A DNA stretch of 64,000 bases from Gloeocapsopsis dulcis (GCF_032163395.1 NZ_CP119968.1:4180001-4244000); one strand, 5' to 3'; numbered from the stretch's first letter, positions 25,409 to 34,776 are shown. The notes: a model not told the origin generated them from the letters alone. A program made the numbers and translations.

Positions 25409-25849
25409 ATGCGATCGTGCATAAGAAATATCCCATTGCCGAAACCCTAAACTCTGATAAAACTTTGCAGCTACATCATTCTCTTTTTGATAACTAGTAG
25501 CAATGATTTCAACATCAGGACACAGCTTGAGGCGGCGAATTACCTCAATCATGGTAGCTCGTCCATAGCCTTGACGCTGATACTTGCTATCAATCATTAA
25601 CCGCATGATGAATCCTACACCCGCAACAATCTCATACATCGCAAATCCAATCATCGGCATTTCGGGTTGCTCGTAACCACAGACAGCAGAATCATAGACA
25701 GCTAAGGGGAAAAGATTGGGATTAACGTAAGCTTCAGCTAAAGATTGCGTGGTAGTAGCAACTAAACTCTTTTGTGATTCTGCCACCCGAAGATTCAAGC
25801 ATTCTCGGAAATTTTCTCGCGTAACTATGCGTAAGTGAACTTTCATCAC
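25376..25849 (-). CDS. GNAT family N-acetyltransferase
   Basis: 157 residues. The acetyl-CoA binding loop is YQRQGYGRATMIEVIRRL (Q/R-x2-G-x-G/A) after the strand GVGFIMRLMID, with the C-terminal NDVAAKFYQSLGF and EVYVKLEE of the spermidine-acetyltransferase/GNAT type. It transfers acetyl from acetyl-CoA to an amine; the substrate is unknown. It is followed upstream on the same strand by another GNAT gene (37 bp apart), possibly forming a two-gene unit. Confidence 0.9.
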   Translation of the reverse strand: MMKVHLRIVTRENFRECLNLRVAESQKSLVATTTQSLAEAYVNPNLFPLAVYDSAVCGYEQPEMPMIGFAMYEIVAGVGFIMRLMIDSKYQRQGYGRATMIEVIRRLKLCPDVEIIATSYQKENDVAAKFYQSLGFRQWDISYARSHLTEVYVKLEE

Positions 25850-25886
25850 AAGCTTGTCTACCTAAAATTGAATTGCCTTTCGCTGC

Positions 25887-26438
25887 TTAGCTTAACAATC
25901 TAACTCGATTGTCTTTTGTGAGGATAAACTGCTCCAAGTCATGATACTGCCCTTTCCAAAAGCCATGCTGCTTCAATATACCGTGTCTCTGGAAACCTAG
26001 TTTTTGCAACAATTTTTTAGAGGCTACATTCTCTAACATCACCTCTGCAATAACATACTGTAGCCCTGTAGTTTCAAATCCATATTGCAGGATGGCACGT
26101 AAAGCTTCACTCATGATGCCTTGTTGCCAAAACTGACTGGCAAGTTCATAACCCACCTCAGCAGCATTTGCTTCTCTATCCCATGTGAAGCCGCAGGAAC
26201 CAATCAAACAGTTGTCTTGTTGACAAGCAATTCCCCAGCGTATACCACGCCCACTTTCAAATCCTTTTGATCTTCGCTCAATGACTTCAATTGCTTCATC
26301 AAGATGGGTGAATGTATCAAGATCGTGAAACTGAGTCACTTTAGAGTCGGAAAATATAGCAAAAATAGCTTTAGCATCTTCTTGAGTTGCCTGACGAAGT
26401 AGCAACCGCTTTGTTGTAAGGTGTGGGAAAGAGAGCAT
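25887..26438 (-). CDS. GNAT family N-acetyltransferase, RimJ/RimL type
   Basis: 183 residues. RimJ/RimL-like features are the start TKRLLLRQATQEDAKAIFAI, the central GIACQQDNCLIGSCGFTWDR, AEVGYELASQFWQQGIMSEA and the terminal NVASKKLLQKLGFQRHGIL. Such enzymes acetylate protein N-termini or small molecules, including antibiotics. The target cannot be deduced. Confidence 0.9.
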   Translation of the reverse strand: MLSFPHLTTKRLLLRQATQEDAKAIFAIFSDSKVTQFHDLDTFTHLDEAIEVIERRSKGFESGRGIRWGIACQQDNCLIGSCGFTWDREANAAEVGYELASQFWQQGIMSEALRAILQYGFETTGLQYVIAEVMLENVASKKLLQKLGFQRHGILKQHGFWKGQYHDLEQFILTKDNRVRLLS

Positions 26439-26500
26439 TGAAGTAATTAACTACGGCTTAATAACAATTAGTAGCAGCAGACTTTATTAGACTTTAGTAT

Positions 26501-27418
26501 GTGAGGCTATATCCAAGGGAGAAGTATCAGGTGAAACCTATTTATCTACCCTTCGCAGATGGGCAATGGCGGATGGCAATGGGGTTAAAGCCTTTACAGT
26601 TGCAACATTGGATTGAAATTGATGAAGATTTTTCTGAGGAATTGAATTACAAAAACAAATTGCTCAAAGAACATTATTCAGATGTTGTGGGAAGTCTTCC
26701 AGGAAGTGAAGCAGGACAACGGGAAGTATTAGAACTGATATTGAAGCATTTATTGCAGTATTTTCCAGATTATTATCAGCAGCAGGGTAATTGTGTAGTG
26801 AATAAGATTACCAAACAAGTTTGGTATCTGAGTGATTTTACAAAAAATCCGCTTGATTTAGCTGGGCGCTTGGTGCAAGAAGATTTATGTTTAATGCAAC
26901 TTAAACGTGAATATATACTGACAGCTGGTTCAGTGTGCTTTCCAGCGCGGTGGCGCTTGTCAGAAAAGTTGGGGCGTCCTTTGGTGCAGATTCACGATCC
27001 GGTTCCTGATTATGCCCAGAAGCTAGAACAATCTGTGAATAAATTCTTTGATCGCCTGAAGCCAGAATTTCCTGGGTATCGCCTGAATTGGGGAATTGTT
27101 GATTCTCCTGAATTGTGTCTAACTCAACGTCACAGTACTGAAGTATTTGGTGCAGATATTACTGCTGAAAATGCTGGGGAGAAGCTTTGGTTAAGAGTCG
27201 AGCGTCAAACACTGCGACGTTTACCTGTGAGTGGTGGTATTTTATTTACAATTCGTACTTACGTGTATCCGTTGAAGTCGGTTGTGAGCGATCCGGCGAT
27301 CGCATCTCAACTAGCAGCAGTAATTGAGCAAATTCCTCCTCAAATGCAGATTTATAAAAATATCTTTCCTATTCAAACCGTACTTTTAGCGTATTTAGAG
27401 CGAGTCGTAGCTTTTTAA
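26501..27418 (+). CDS. DUF3445 protein, haem-dependent oxidative N-demethylase family
   Basis: About 305 residues; the start at GTG 26501 is uncertain. It carries the DUF3445 blocks LAGRLVQEDLCLMQLKREYI, SVCFPARWRLSEKLGRPLVQ, IHDPVPDY and LRVERQTLRRLPVSGGILFT, followed by IRTYVYPL. Family members include the haem-binding subunit of an enzyme that oxidatively demethylates dimethylamine to methylamine plus formaldehyde with NADPH. The oxidoreductase partner subunits are not seen nearby. This activity would feed methylamine into the gamma-glutamyl route suggested by the genes at 5.3 and 41-44 kb, but the link is inference. Confidence 0.85.
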   Translation: MRLYPREKYQVKPIYLPFADGQWRMAMGLKPLQLQHWIEIDEDFSEELNYKNKLLKEHYSDVVGSLPGSEAGQREVLELILKHLLQYFPDYYQQQGNCVVNKITKQVWYLSDFTKNPLDLAGRLVQEDLCLMQLKREYILTAGSVCFPARWRLSEKLGRPLVQIHDPVPDYAQKLEQSVNKFFDRLKPEFPGYRLNWGIVDSPELCLTQRHSTEVFGADITAENAGEKLWLRVERQTLRRLPVSGGILFTIRTYVYPLKSVVSDPAIASQLAAVIEQIPPQMQIYKNIFPIQTVLLAYLERVVAF

Positions 27419-27597
27419 GGCTATATTTTGCGTTCCTATATCAGTCCTCAGCCGAAGGCTGAAGTAAATCACTCTTTCGAATTGGAGGCATATGCCCATG
27501 GATGAAATATCATAGTGATTGCATCTGCTGAAATAGATCCAACAGGGTTAAACTAACCCGCATCTTTCCGCAAACGTGGGATGGCTGAGTAACAAGG

Positions 27598-29373
27598 ATG
27601 AATAGTTTGATATCAGGATTTTTGAATGGTGGGCTAGTGCATCTGGGTGAACTCACTCAGTGGACTATCGTAGAGGCGTTTATTCCTCATGGTCACTGCT
27701 ATCTTTGGAAGCCAGACTTAGTAGGGCTACATCTAGTCTCGGACGCTCTGATTGCCCTTGCTTACTACTCAATTCCCCTTACCCTATTCTACTTTGTGCG
27801 CCAACGAGAAGATTTGCCCTTTGATTGGATCTTTCTCTTGTTTGGAACCTTTATCATAGCGTGTGGTACAACCCACTTAATGGGGATATGGACGCTATGG
27901 CATCCTAGCTACTGGTTATCAGGAACAATCAAACTTGTGACAGCTGTCGTCTCAGTTTACACGGCTGTACTCCTTGTGCCATTAGTACCACAGGCTTTAG
28001 CGCTGCCGAGTCCAGCGCAGCTAGAAACTGCTAACCAAGAGCTACGAAATCAGATTGCTGAACGCGAACAGGCAGAAGAACAGATTCGTACCTTAAATAT
28101 GAAGCTGGAACAACGAGTTGTGGAACGTACTGCCCAGCTTGAAGCTGCGAATCAGTTAAAAGATGAATTGCTCGTACGCGAACAGGAAGCCCGCGCTAGT
28201 GCTGAGGCGGCGAATCGCGCGAAGGATGAGTTTCTTTCAATACTCTCCCATGAATTGCGGACTCCCCTTAATGCAATGCTGGGATGGTCTCAACTTCTTC
28301 GCAGCCAAAAGTTGAATGAAGCAACTCGTTCTCGCGGACTTGAAGCGATTGAGCGTAACGCCAGAGGTCAAGCAAATCTGATTGAGGATCTTCTCGACAT
28401 TTCGCGGATTATTACTGGTAAGCTGCGCTTGCACGTTCGTCCGATTGAACTTGTTCCGGTGATTGAGGCAGCAATTGATACAGTTCGTCCTGCTGCTGAT
28501 GCAAAGCAATTGCAGATTCAAAGTGTGCTCGATCCCTTGGCAGGTCTAGTTTCGGGAGACTCGGATCGCTTACAGCAAATAGTTTGGAATTTATTAGCGA
28601 ATGCTATTAAGTTTACGCCGAAAGGTGGACAAGTTCAAGTGCGGCTAGAGCGAGTTAACTCGCACGTTGAAATTATTGTGAGTGATACAGGGCAAGGAAT
28701 CAGTGCTGACTTTTTGCCGTATATTTTTGAGCGCTTTAGGCAAGCTGATAGTACACACACGCGATCGCATGGCGGTTTAGGTTTAGGATTGGCGATCGTA
28801 CGTCACTTAGTAGAACTGCATGGCGGAAGTGTGCAAGCACAAAGTCCTGGAGAAGGGCAGGGATCAACTTTTGTTGTTCAGTTACCAGTTACAGCAGTGT
28901 TAAATACTAATGAATCGGAACGAGTACATTCTACTGTAAGCAGCGAAGTTTCCTTTGATTATGCTCCAACGTTGAGTGGTTTAAAACTTTTAGTGGTTGA
29001 TGATGAGCCGGATGCGCGAGACTTACTTTCAACAGTACTCCAAGAGTGTGGTGCTTTGGTGACAGCGGTGGCGTCGGTTACAGATGCGATCGCTGCAATT
29101 GAACAGTTCCAACCGGATATCTTAGTCAGTGATATTGGCATGCCAGGGGAGGATGGTTATAGTCTCATTAGCCGCATTAGAGCGATGGAGGCACAAAACG
29201 TTGGGAGAATTCCAGCTGTTGCTCTGACAGCGTATGCCAGAGTCGAAGATCGCACTCGTGCCCTAGCAGCAGGATTTCAGATGCATATCGCCAAGCCCGT
29301 GAATCCAACTGAGTTAGTTGCTGTGATTGCTAACCTTGCAGGGTGGAAAGGAGTTTTGAATGTTGAGTTTTGA
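27598..29373 (+). CDS. Ethylene-receptor-like hybrid histidine kinase (ETR1-type N-domain-HisKA-HATPase-REC)
   Basis: 591 residues. The N-terminal ~125 residues have three membrane helices like the ETR1 ethylene-binding domain: LVSDALIALAYYSIPLTLFY (Asp49), then IIACGTTHLMGIWTLWHP, whose C89-x3-H93 matches the Cu(I)-binding Cys/His of plant ETR1. A coiled coil (about 140-205) leads to the H-box LSHELRTPLNAML (H218), N-box LLANAIKFTPKG and glycine box GLGLGLAIVRHLVE. A C-terminal REC domain (about 465-580) has LVVDDEPDARD and the acceptor Asp in ILVSDIGMPGEDG. Unlike Synechocystis Etr1 there is no GAF photosensor. Confidence 0.92.
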   Translation: MNSLISGFLNGGLVHLGELTQWTIVEAFIPHGHCYLWKPDLVGLHLVSDALIALAYYSIPLTLFYFVRQREDLPFDWIFLLFGTFIIACGTTHLMGIWTLWHPSYWLSGTIKLVTAVVSVYTAVLLVPLVPQALALPSPAQLETANQELRNQIAEREQAEEQIRTLNMKLEQRVVERTAQLEAANQLKDELLVREQEARASAEAANRAKDEFLSILSHELRTPLNAMLGWSQLLRSQKLNEATRSRGLEAIERNARGQANLIEDLLDISRIITGKLRLHVRPIELVPVIEAAIDTVRPAADAKQLQIQSVLDPLAGLVSGDSDRLQQIVWNLLANAIKFTPKGGQVQVRLERVNSHVEIIVSDTGQGISADFLPYIFERFRQADSTHTRSHGGLGLGLAIVRHLVELHGGSVQAQSPGEGQGSTFVVQLPVTAVLNTNESERVHSTVSSEVSFDYAPTLSGLKLLVVDDEPDARDLLSTVLQECGALVTAVASVTDAIAAIEQFQPDILVSDIGMPGEDGYSLISRIRAMEAQNVGRIPAVALTAYARVEDRTRALAAGFQMHIAKPVNPTELVAVIANLAGWKGVLNVEF

Positions 29374-29481
29374 GTTATGAGTTGAAGATGTTTTTAGCTC
29401 AAAACTTAGAATAATGATGGATATTGAGGATCAATGACCAATTACCGCTGCGCCGACTTATGAATAGGGTTAACTCAAAAC

Positions 29482-30855
29482 TCAAAACTTTGAATAGCTT
29501 CTAGACAAACTTAGTTTGTGAAAGCGCCACAAGAAAACTCCAGCGGCGATCGCAACACCAATTGATTGTCCTAACCATAAGCCAGTTCCACCCAAACCAA
29601 AGTGAAATCCGAGCAAGTAACCAGTGGTTAAGCCAATTCCCCAGAAGGTGCAGAAGCTGATTAACATTGGTACGCGAGTATCTTTGAGTCCATAGAGTGC
29701 GCCGGATGTTGTTTTTTGTACGCTATCTAAGATTTGCGCAACAGCGGCAATCGTGAACATTGGCATGATGATCGTCAATATTGAGGCATTTTCTGGCGCG
29801 CGGACATCGATATATAGCCCAATGACTTGCTGGGGAAATACAAGAAGTGCGATCGCCATAACTGTCATAAATACGACTCCACTACATATCCCCACATAAC
29901 CCGCCTGTCGCGCAGCAGCGAGGTTTTGCTGTCCATTCCACTGCCCGACGCGAATTGTTGTTGCAAATGATATTCCCAGCGGTATCATGAAGATTACAAT
30001 AATGGTTTGCAATACGATTTGATGCGCGGCGAGTACCGCCGTTCCTAACGCTCCCATTAAGTAAGTAACAACCGTAAATAGTCCGGTTTCTAACGCAGCA
30101 GATACCCCAATCGGCACACCAATTAATACTAATTCCCGAAAGATTGGCAACTTCAACTGATGTAAATTCTCAAACAGGCGGTAAGCTTTTAGTTTCTTGT
30201 GCCGAAGTGTGTAAGCGACGAGTGATAAAAACATTCCCCAAAGTGATAAAATGCTTGCCCAAGCAAGCCCTCTTAGCCCCATTGCCGGAAATCCCAATTT
30301 ACCAAGCCCCAAGGCGTAGTTGCCTGCGATATTGAACAGCGTACCACCGACAACAATCACCATTATCGGACGTGCGTGAGAAAGCCCAGAGACGACACTG
30401 CGTAACGTTGCAAACGCTAAAGCGGGAAATAATCCCCAAAGCATAATATCTAAGTACGTCTTTGCTAGCGCTATAGTCGTTGCTTGTTGTCCAAACTGGC
30501 GCATGAGCAAATCGATATTTCCCAGGAAGAACATTACGGGAATTGCCATAATTAGTGATAGCCATAACCCTTGACGCGCAACTTGTTGAACTCGTGCTTT
30601 GCAGCCTGCACCGTAAGCTTCAGCAACTAAAGGGCTAACTCCGATGACAACTCCACTTGCAGTGTTTAGTAGTGCTATGAAGGTTATTGCGGCTAATCCT
30701 CCCGCTGCTAAAGTTTCTGACCCTAACCTACCCATAATTATGGTGTCTACAAAGCCTGTTGCAGATTGGGCAACTTGGGCGCTGGCTAAGGGAATTGCCA
30801 GTCGGAGAAACTCCCTGAATTCAGTACGAAGCGATTGGCTTGGGGTTAAAGACAT
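29482..30855 (-). CDS. MATE family efflux transporter (NorM-like)
   Basis: 457 residues with 12 predicted membrane helices. The start EFREFLRLAIPLASAQVAQS, the block SATGFVDTIIMGRLGSETLA and the mid-protein repeat LVLIGVPIGVSAALETGLFT are characteristic of the two-fold repeat of MATE exporters. It should export cationic drugs or metabolites in exchange for Na+ or H+. It is convergent with the ethylene-receptor-like kinase gene, with intergenic TTTGAGTT repeats between. Confidence 0.93.
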   Translation of the reverse strand: MSLTPSQSLRTEFREFLRLAIPLASAQVAQSATGFVDTIIMGRLGSETLAAGGLAAITFIALLNTASGVVIGVSPLVAEAYGAGCKARVQQVARQGLWLSLIMAIPVMFFLGNIDLLMRQFGQQATTIALAKTYLDIMLWGLFPALAFATLRSVVSGLSHARPIMVIVVGGTLFNIAGNYALGLGKLGFPAMGLRGLAWASILSLWGMFLSLVAYTLRHKKLKAYRLFENLHQLKLPIFRELVLIGVPIGVSAALETGLFTVVTYLMGALGTAVLAAHQIVLQTIIVIFMIPLGISFATTIRVGQWNGQQNLAAARQAGYVGICSGVVFMTVMAIALLVFPQQVIGLYIDVRAPENASILTIIMPMFTIAAVAQILDSVQKTTSGALYGLKDTRVPMLISFCTFWGIGLTTGYLLGFHFGLGGTGLWLGQSIGVAIAAGVFLWRFHKLSLSRSYSKF

Positions 30856-30990
30856 CGTGCATATTGCATGAGACTGGAAACAGCTATAACTAGCTCTAGT
30901 TCACTTTAGCATTGCTGATTGTTGACAATCTACAATTTTATTTATAGACTATTGCTTAATCCTGCTGCACATCTCAAAGTACATCCCCAC

Positions 30991-31689
30991 ATGAAAAGGC
31001 GATCGCAACTCACAATTGTTCATCGTAGTCTTGAAGTACAGGCTGCGGATGCGATCCGTGAAGAAATTCTTAGTGGTATCCTCACACCAGGTTCGCGGTT
31101 ATTGGAAATTGAATTATCAGAACGATTAAATCTAAGTCGCGGTACGATTCGATCCGCATTACAACAGCTAACGTATGAAGGTTTAGTCGAACAATTTCCG
31201 TATCGCGGTTGTGCAGTTTCAGGATTGAGTTCGCGGGATGCTTGGGAACTCTACACTCTACGCAATGCTTTAGAAGGATTAGCCGCAAAACTGATCGCAG
31301 AGTCAATTACACCTACTAAGACTAAGATTTTGAATACTAAATTACAGCAATTAGTCAAGGCTGCCAAACTCGGCAAATGGCAAGAATTAGCAGATACAGA
31401 CTTTGCATTGCATAAAACTATTATTGAACTTTCTGAACACCAACGCTTGCAGCAACAATACAAAATTGTTGAACAGCAAATTAGATTGTATATCGTATCT
31501 TGCAATGCGATTCATCCAGATTTAAATGAAATTAGATTGCAGCACGAAAGTTTAGTTGATGCAATTTGTTCAGGTAATGCTGAAGTTGCAGAGCAAATCG
31601 CTAAAGAACACAACGGTGATGGTCAAGCATTAATAGCACATTTAAAAGCATTAGAACAAGAAAATTTAAATCTACAAGAAAATGATTAA
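30991..31689 (+). CDS. GntR family regulator, FadR/FCD subfamily
   Basis: About 232 residues from ATG 30991 (an upstream frame to 30919 has no start support). The winged HTH is AADAIREEILSGILTPGSRL, LEIELSERLNLSRGTIRSAL and QQLTYEGLVE. The C-terminal FCD ligand domain (about 85-220) has metal-type residues in TDFALHKTIIEL and the terminal SLVDAI. The regulator overlaps the HAD hydrolase gene by 8 bp, so the pair is co-translated and the HAD substrate may be the effector. Confidence 0.9.
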   Translation: MKRRSQLTIVHRSLEVQAADAIREEILSGILTPGSRLLEIELSERLNLSRGTIRSALQQLTYEGLVEQFPYRGCAVSGLSSRDAWELYTLRNALEGLAAKLIAESITPTKTKILNTKLQQLVKAAKLGKWQELADTDFALHKTIIELSEHQRLQQQYKIVEQQIRLYIVSCNAIHPDLNEIRLQHESLVDAICSGNAEVAEQIAKEHNGDGQALIAHLKALEQENLNLQEND

Positions 31690-32380
31690 TTTTAATAACT
31701 ATCAAGCCTTAACGTTTGACTGCTACGGAACTTTAATTGATTGGGAAAGTGGTATCTTAGGCGCAATAAAATCTATTTTATCTGCTCATGATGTTAAAAT
31801 AGAAGAGTTTGATATTATTAAGTATTATTCTGAATTTGAGCCAGTAATTCAGCAAGGCAGTTATATTAAATATCGAGAAGTTTTAAAGAAAGTTGTACAA
31901 AAATTTGGCGATCGCCTTGGATTTGAACCAGCTCCAAGAGAAATAGACTCGCTTCCTGAATCTTTACAAAACTGGCAACCATTCCCTGATACTGTAGAAG
32001 CACTTCAGTTACTCAAGCAAAAGTACAAGTTAGTTATTATTTCTAATGTAGATGATGATTTATTTGCTGCTACTGCTAAGAATTTAAAAGTTGAATTTGA
32101 TGAGATTATTACAGCAGAACAAGCAAAAAGCTACAAACCTTCCTTAAATAACTTCAAACTTGCATTTTCCAGGATTGGGATACCACAAGAGCAAATATTA
32201 CACGTTGCAGCAAGCTTGTATCATGATATTGTTCCCGCTCGTTCTTTGGGATTAACAACAGTCTGGGTAAATCGCAACGCAGAAGATAGCACTAATTTAC
32301 CGCAAAGCAGTCAACCGAATTTAGAAGTACCAGATTTGCGATCGCTTGTTTCTTTAGTAGTATCGTCTTCAACCAAATAA
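31682..32380 (+). CDS. HAD family hydrolase, haloacid dehalogenase type II-like
   Basis: 232 residues. HAD motif I is LTFDCYGTLIDWESGI (nucleophile Asp), motif II KLVIISNVDDD, motif III lysine in EQAKSYKPS and motif IV HVAASLYHDIVPARSLGL. The DCYGTLIDW segment is typical of the 2-haloacid dehalogenase type II subgroup, but many such proteins are phosphatases. It is translationally coupled to the GntR regulator. Confidence 0.9.
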   Translation: MINFNNYQALTFDCYGTLIDWESGILGAIKSILSAHDVKIEEFDIIKYYSEFEPVIQQGSYIKYREVLKKVVQKFGDRLGFEPAPREIDSLPESLQNWQPFPDTVEALQLLKQKYKLVIISNVDDDLFAATAKNLKVEFDEIITAEQAKSYKPSLNNFKLAFSRIGIPQEQILHVAASLYHDIVPARSLGLTTVWVNRNAEDSTNLPQSSQPNLEVPDLRSLVSLVVSSSTK

Positions 32381-32483
32381 TTAGGTTATCTTTTAGCTGA
32401 CATTTGTAAATTGACTGATAGATAGTTGTTATTCTGGCAATAAAACATTTTAGGACAGATGCTGAACTGTTAGCATTGAGCTA

Positions 32484-33362
32484 TCAGTTTCTCCGTTGAC
32501 TTAAACGTTCATATCGACTAAAAATATCATTTGTGATTTTAGCTGCTGTCTTATTATGACTTGCTAAACATAGTGCGTATAAAACTGAATTAGTTGAGTT
32601 TTTCATAAGAACTGGGTTACTGACGTGTGGGACAAGAGAACGTAACTGTTCTGTATACAGGCTTGCTAACCATTCACCTTTAAGCGTTTCACGGCTTAAC
32701 GCAGGGTCTTGATCTGCAAACAAATTTAATTGTAATTGCACTGGTGGTTTGTATATTTGCTCAATCCAATCAGTATTGCCCATAACTTTGTTTATTTGTT
32801 CCTCTACGTGCGGTGCTGGACGCTGATCTCTAGGAAGTAAGCGAGTCACACCCATCACAGAAAAATTTATAAAAATATCACAGGTTTCGGTATTTGCTAA
32901 TTCTCTAATAGTATTCCAATCAACTTGTAACCCATAAGGATCTAAAAAAACAAATGCTCTTGTTTTTGAAGAATAGGGAATGTGCGGAACTATCTCGTTA
33001 CATAAAATTTCATTGCAGTTGCCTTGACGTATTTTAATCTCACACTCTGGAAAATCTTCACGAAGCTTTTCTACACGTTCTACACGCTGAGGAGAGATAT
33101 CTATAAACCAGTATTCATCAAACCGAGGTTCTGTCTGCAAAGCACGTAAAGGAGAACCATCAATATACCGCTGTTCGTCTTCTTTAGCTTTTGGTCTAAC
33201 AGAGCCAGCAAAAGCATCAATGTAGTAGTATGCTCTGAGCCATTTTTCCTTTTGCTTGTTCATGATAACAGAGTAAGCTTGAAGATATTTTGTGAGTAGA
33301 TTTAACTTTTGCTCTGACCAACGTCCAATAATGTCCTCACCGTCATTACCAAGCCGACTCAT
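32484..33362 (-). CDS. tcmP: Three-Cys-motif partner protein (TcmP-like)
   Basis: 292 residues. It begins with GRWSEQKLNLLTKYLQAYSV and has AYYYIDAFAGSV, YWFIDISPQRV and AFVFLDPYGLQVDW, a Rossmann methyltransferase-like arrangement with a DP(Y)G catalytic-type loop. The TcmP family is named for its consistent pairing with a three-Cys-motif protein, here the gene 14 bp upstream. The biochemical role of the pair is not established. It occurs in phages and on bacterial mobile elements. Confidence 0.85.
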   Translation of the reverse strand: MSRLGNDGEDIIGRWSEQKLNLLTKYLQAYSVIMNKQKEKWLRAYYYIDAFAGSVRPKAKEDEQRYIDGSPLRALQTEPRFDEYWFIDISPQRVERVEKLREDFPECEIKIRQGNCNEILCNEIVPHIPYSSKTRAFVFLDPYGLQVDWNTIRELANTETCDIFINFSVMGVTRLLPRDQRPAPHVEEQINKVMGNTDWIEQIYKPPVQLQLNLFADQDPALSRETLKGEWLASLYTEQLRSLVPHVSNPVLMKNSTNSVLYALCLASHNKTAAKITNDIFSRYERLSQRRN

Positions 33363-33376
33363 TAGGCAACTCTCAA

Positions 33377-34165
33377 TTACTTCACAGAAACTAGATACTT
33401 CTGTCCTAACTCATGCAGCTTATGTTGTCTAGGAAATTTCTTCTGCCATTCAATAATGTGCTTCTCCCAAGCTACTGGCATCTCGTCCCATGTGCGCCCA
33501 TCCAGTAACCTACCACCAGCTTTTGAGTGTTTTCCTCCCCACTGCTTGAAAAAGAAAGCAACTTTTGCTTCTCGCGTTTGCTGCAAAATTTCATCAATCC
33601 ATTCTGATTTTATTGGACGGTGGTTGTACCCTGATTCTCCGCCTACAATTACCCAATCAATATCTGTCAAATCCAAATGTAAAGATCCCAATAGGGGTTC
33701 ACATGAGAGAAAACGCACGCTGGCTGGTACTTGTCGCAAAGCGTCTATTCTAGATGTGTATCTTTGGTTTTCTACAGATACACCCATCCATATATTTTCA
33801 GACCATTCAAGCCGTTGTGCCAATTCTACTAAACGTTCACTACGCTTAGTTAAAATCTGGTAAATATGCCAAGGAGTTTCTTGCATAATGCTAAAAATCT
33901 CCTGTAAGTAAGCAAATGGAATATCTTCATGAAAGAGGTCACTCATCGAGTTGACAAAGATACGGCTAGGAGTGCGCCATCTCTTTGGTTGCTGTAGTCT
34001 TTCTGGATGCAGCGTTAGCTGAAAACCTTTTGGAAAATTTTGAGGAAAGCGTTCAGTCAGTGCTTCAGCATAGCAGTAGCGACAACCTGGACTAACCTTG
34101 TTACAGCCAGTTGTAGGATTCCAGGTCTTATCAGTCCATTCAATACCAGTATCGCTACTTGACAT
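33377..34165 (-). CDS. Phage Gp37/Gp68 family protein (DUF5131, three-Cys motif)
   Basis: 262 residues. The start GIEWTDKTWNPTTGCNKVSP leads into GCRYCYAEAL, giving C-x7-C-x2-C, which suggests a metal or iron-sulphur site similar to radical-SAM cores. Later blocks RIFVNSMSDLFHEDIPF, WVIVGGESGYNHRPI and FFFKQWGGK are typical of the Gp37/Gp68 family. It is the first gene of a two-gene operon with TcmP and has a perfect inverted repeat upstream (34203-34237). Confidence 0.88.
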   Translation of the reverse strand: MSSSDTGIEWTDKTWNPTTGCNKVSPGCRYCYAEALTERFPQNFPKGFQLTLHPERLQQPKRWRTPSRIFVNSMSDLFHEDIPFAYLQEIFSIMQETPWHIYQILTKRSERLVELAQRLEWSENIWMGVSVENQRYTSRIDALRQVPASVRFLSCEPLLGSLHLDLTDIDWVIVGGESGYNHRPIKSEWIDEILQQTREAKVAFFFKQWGGKHSKAGGRLLDGRTWDEMPVAWEKHIIEWQKKFPRQHKLHELGQKYLVSVK

Positions 34166-34202
34166 CTCGCTAAGCTCTAATGATTTGACTGGTCATTACC
34201 AC

Positions 34203-34237
34203 TAAGTGTAGTACAAAAGATCTATCTATTACACTTA
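34203..34237. promoter_or_regulatory. Perfect inverted repeat upstream of the Gp37/TcmP operon
   Basis: TAAGTGTA (34203) and TACACTTA (34230) are perfect inverted 8-mers separated by 19 bp, 38-72 bp upstream of the start codon. It is a plausible operator. No regulator is encoded in the pair. Confidence 0.5.
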
Positions 34238-34263
34238 TGTTGTATTTTTAACATAATTAAGTC

Positions 34264-34773
34264 CTATCCCTTTTCTGAGTTCACTAGTTTAGCTCTGATC
34301 ACTGGAGCATCACGAGCAGCCGTATGCAACTCTAAGATAGCTTTTCCTAATGGTGAATGATGCCAAATCAGGACAGAAATACTGTTGATACGGGCAGGTA
34401 CAGCGCAATTTAGTGTTAGTCCTTGTAATCGATGTGGTGGTTTTGTGGTAGCAATTTGGCGTAATTTTAGCTTGAATGAGTGGGGAAGTGCGATCGCTTT
34501 TATCGTCTCACAGCGTTTTACCCAAACACGCATTTTGGCAGGAGCTTGTATTGCAAAATTGCCTTGAATTCCCAAGCGGAAATTATTTTCGCACAGCCAC
34601 AATAAGGAACACGGATAATCAGCAACAGTTGCTTCCAGCGATTGAAAAGGCGCAAGTTTACCCGCAGCATCACCTACCAATATTTTGGCAAATTGTAAGC
34701 CATCAACACCCGCAAAATCCCATAATTGATAGTTTGGTAGGTCAATGGTCGCAAACAAGAGAACTGCATGCAA
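34264..34773 (-). CDS. Hypothetical protein
   Basis: 169 residues beginning MHAVLLFATIDLPNYQLWDF. The DNA shows normal codon use and a continuous frame without recognised domain motifs. It contains several short beta-prone segments and a Cys-containing block YPCSLLWLCENNFRLGIQ. It starts 3 bp after the true stop of the broken Uma2 gene, so both may be one transcript. I do not recognise the family, and it could also be a chance frame. Confidence 0.45.
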   Translation of the reverse strand: MHAVLLFATIDLPNYQLWDFAGVDGLQFAKILVGDAAGKLAPFQSLEATVADYPCSLLWLCENNFRLGIQGNFAIQAPAKMRVWVKRCETIKAIALPHSFKLKLRQIATTKPPHRLQGLTLNCAVPARINSISVLIWHHSPLGKAILELHTAARDAPVIRAKLVNSEKG

Positions 34774-34776
34774 ACA

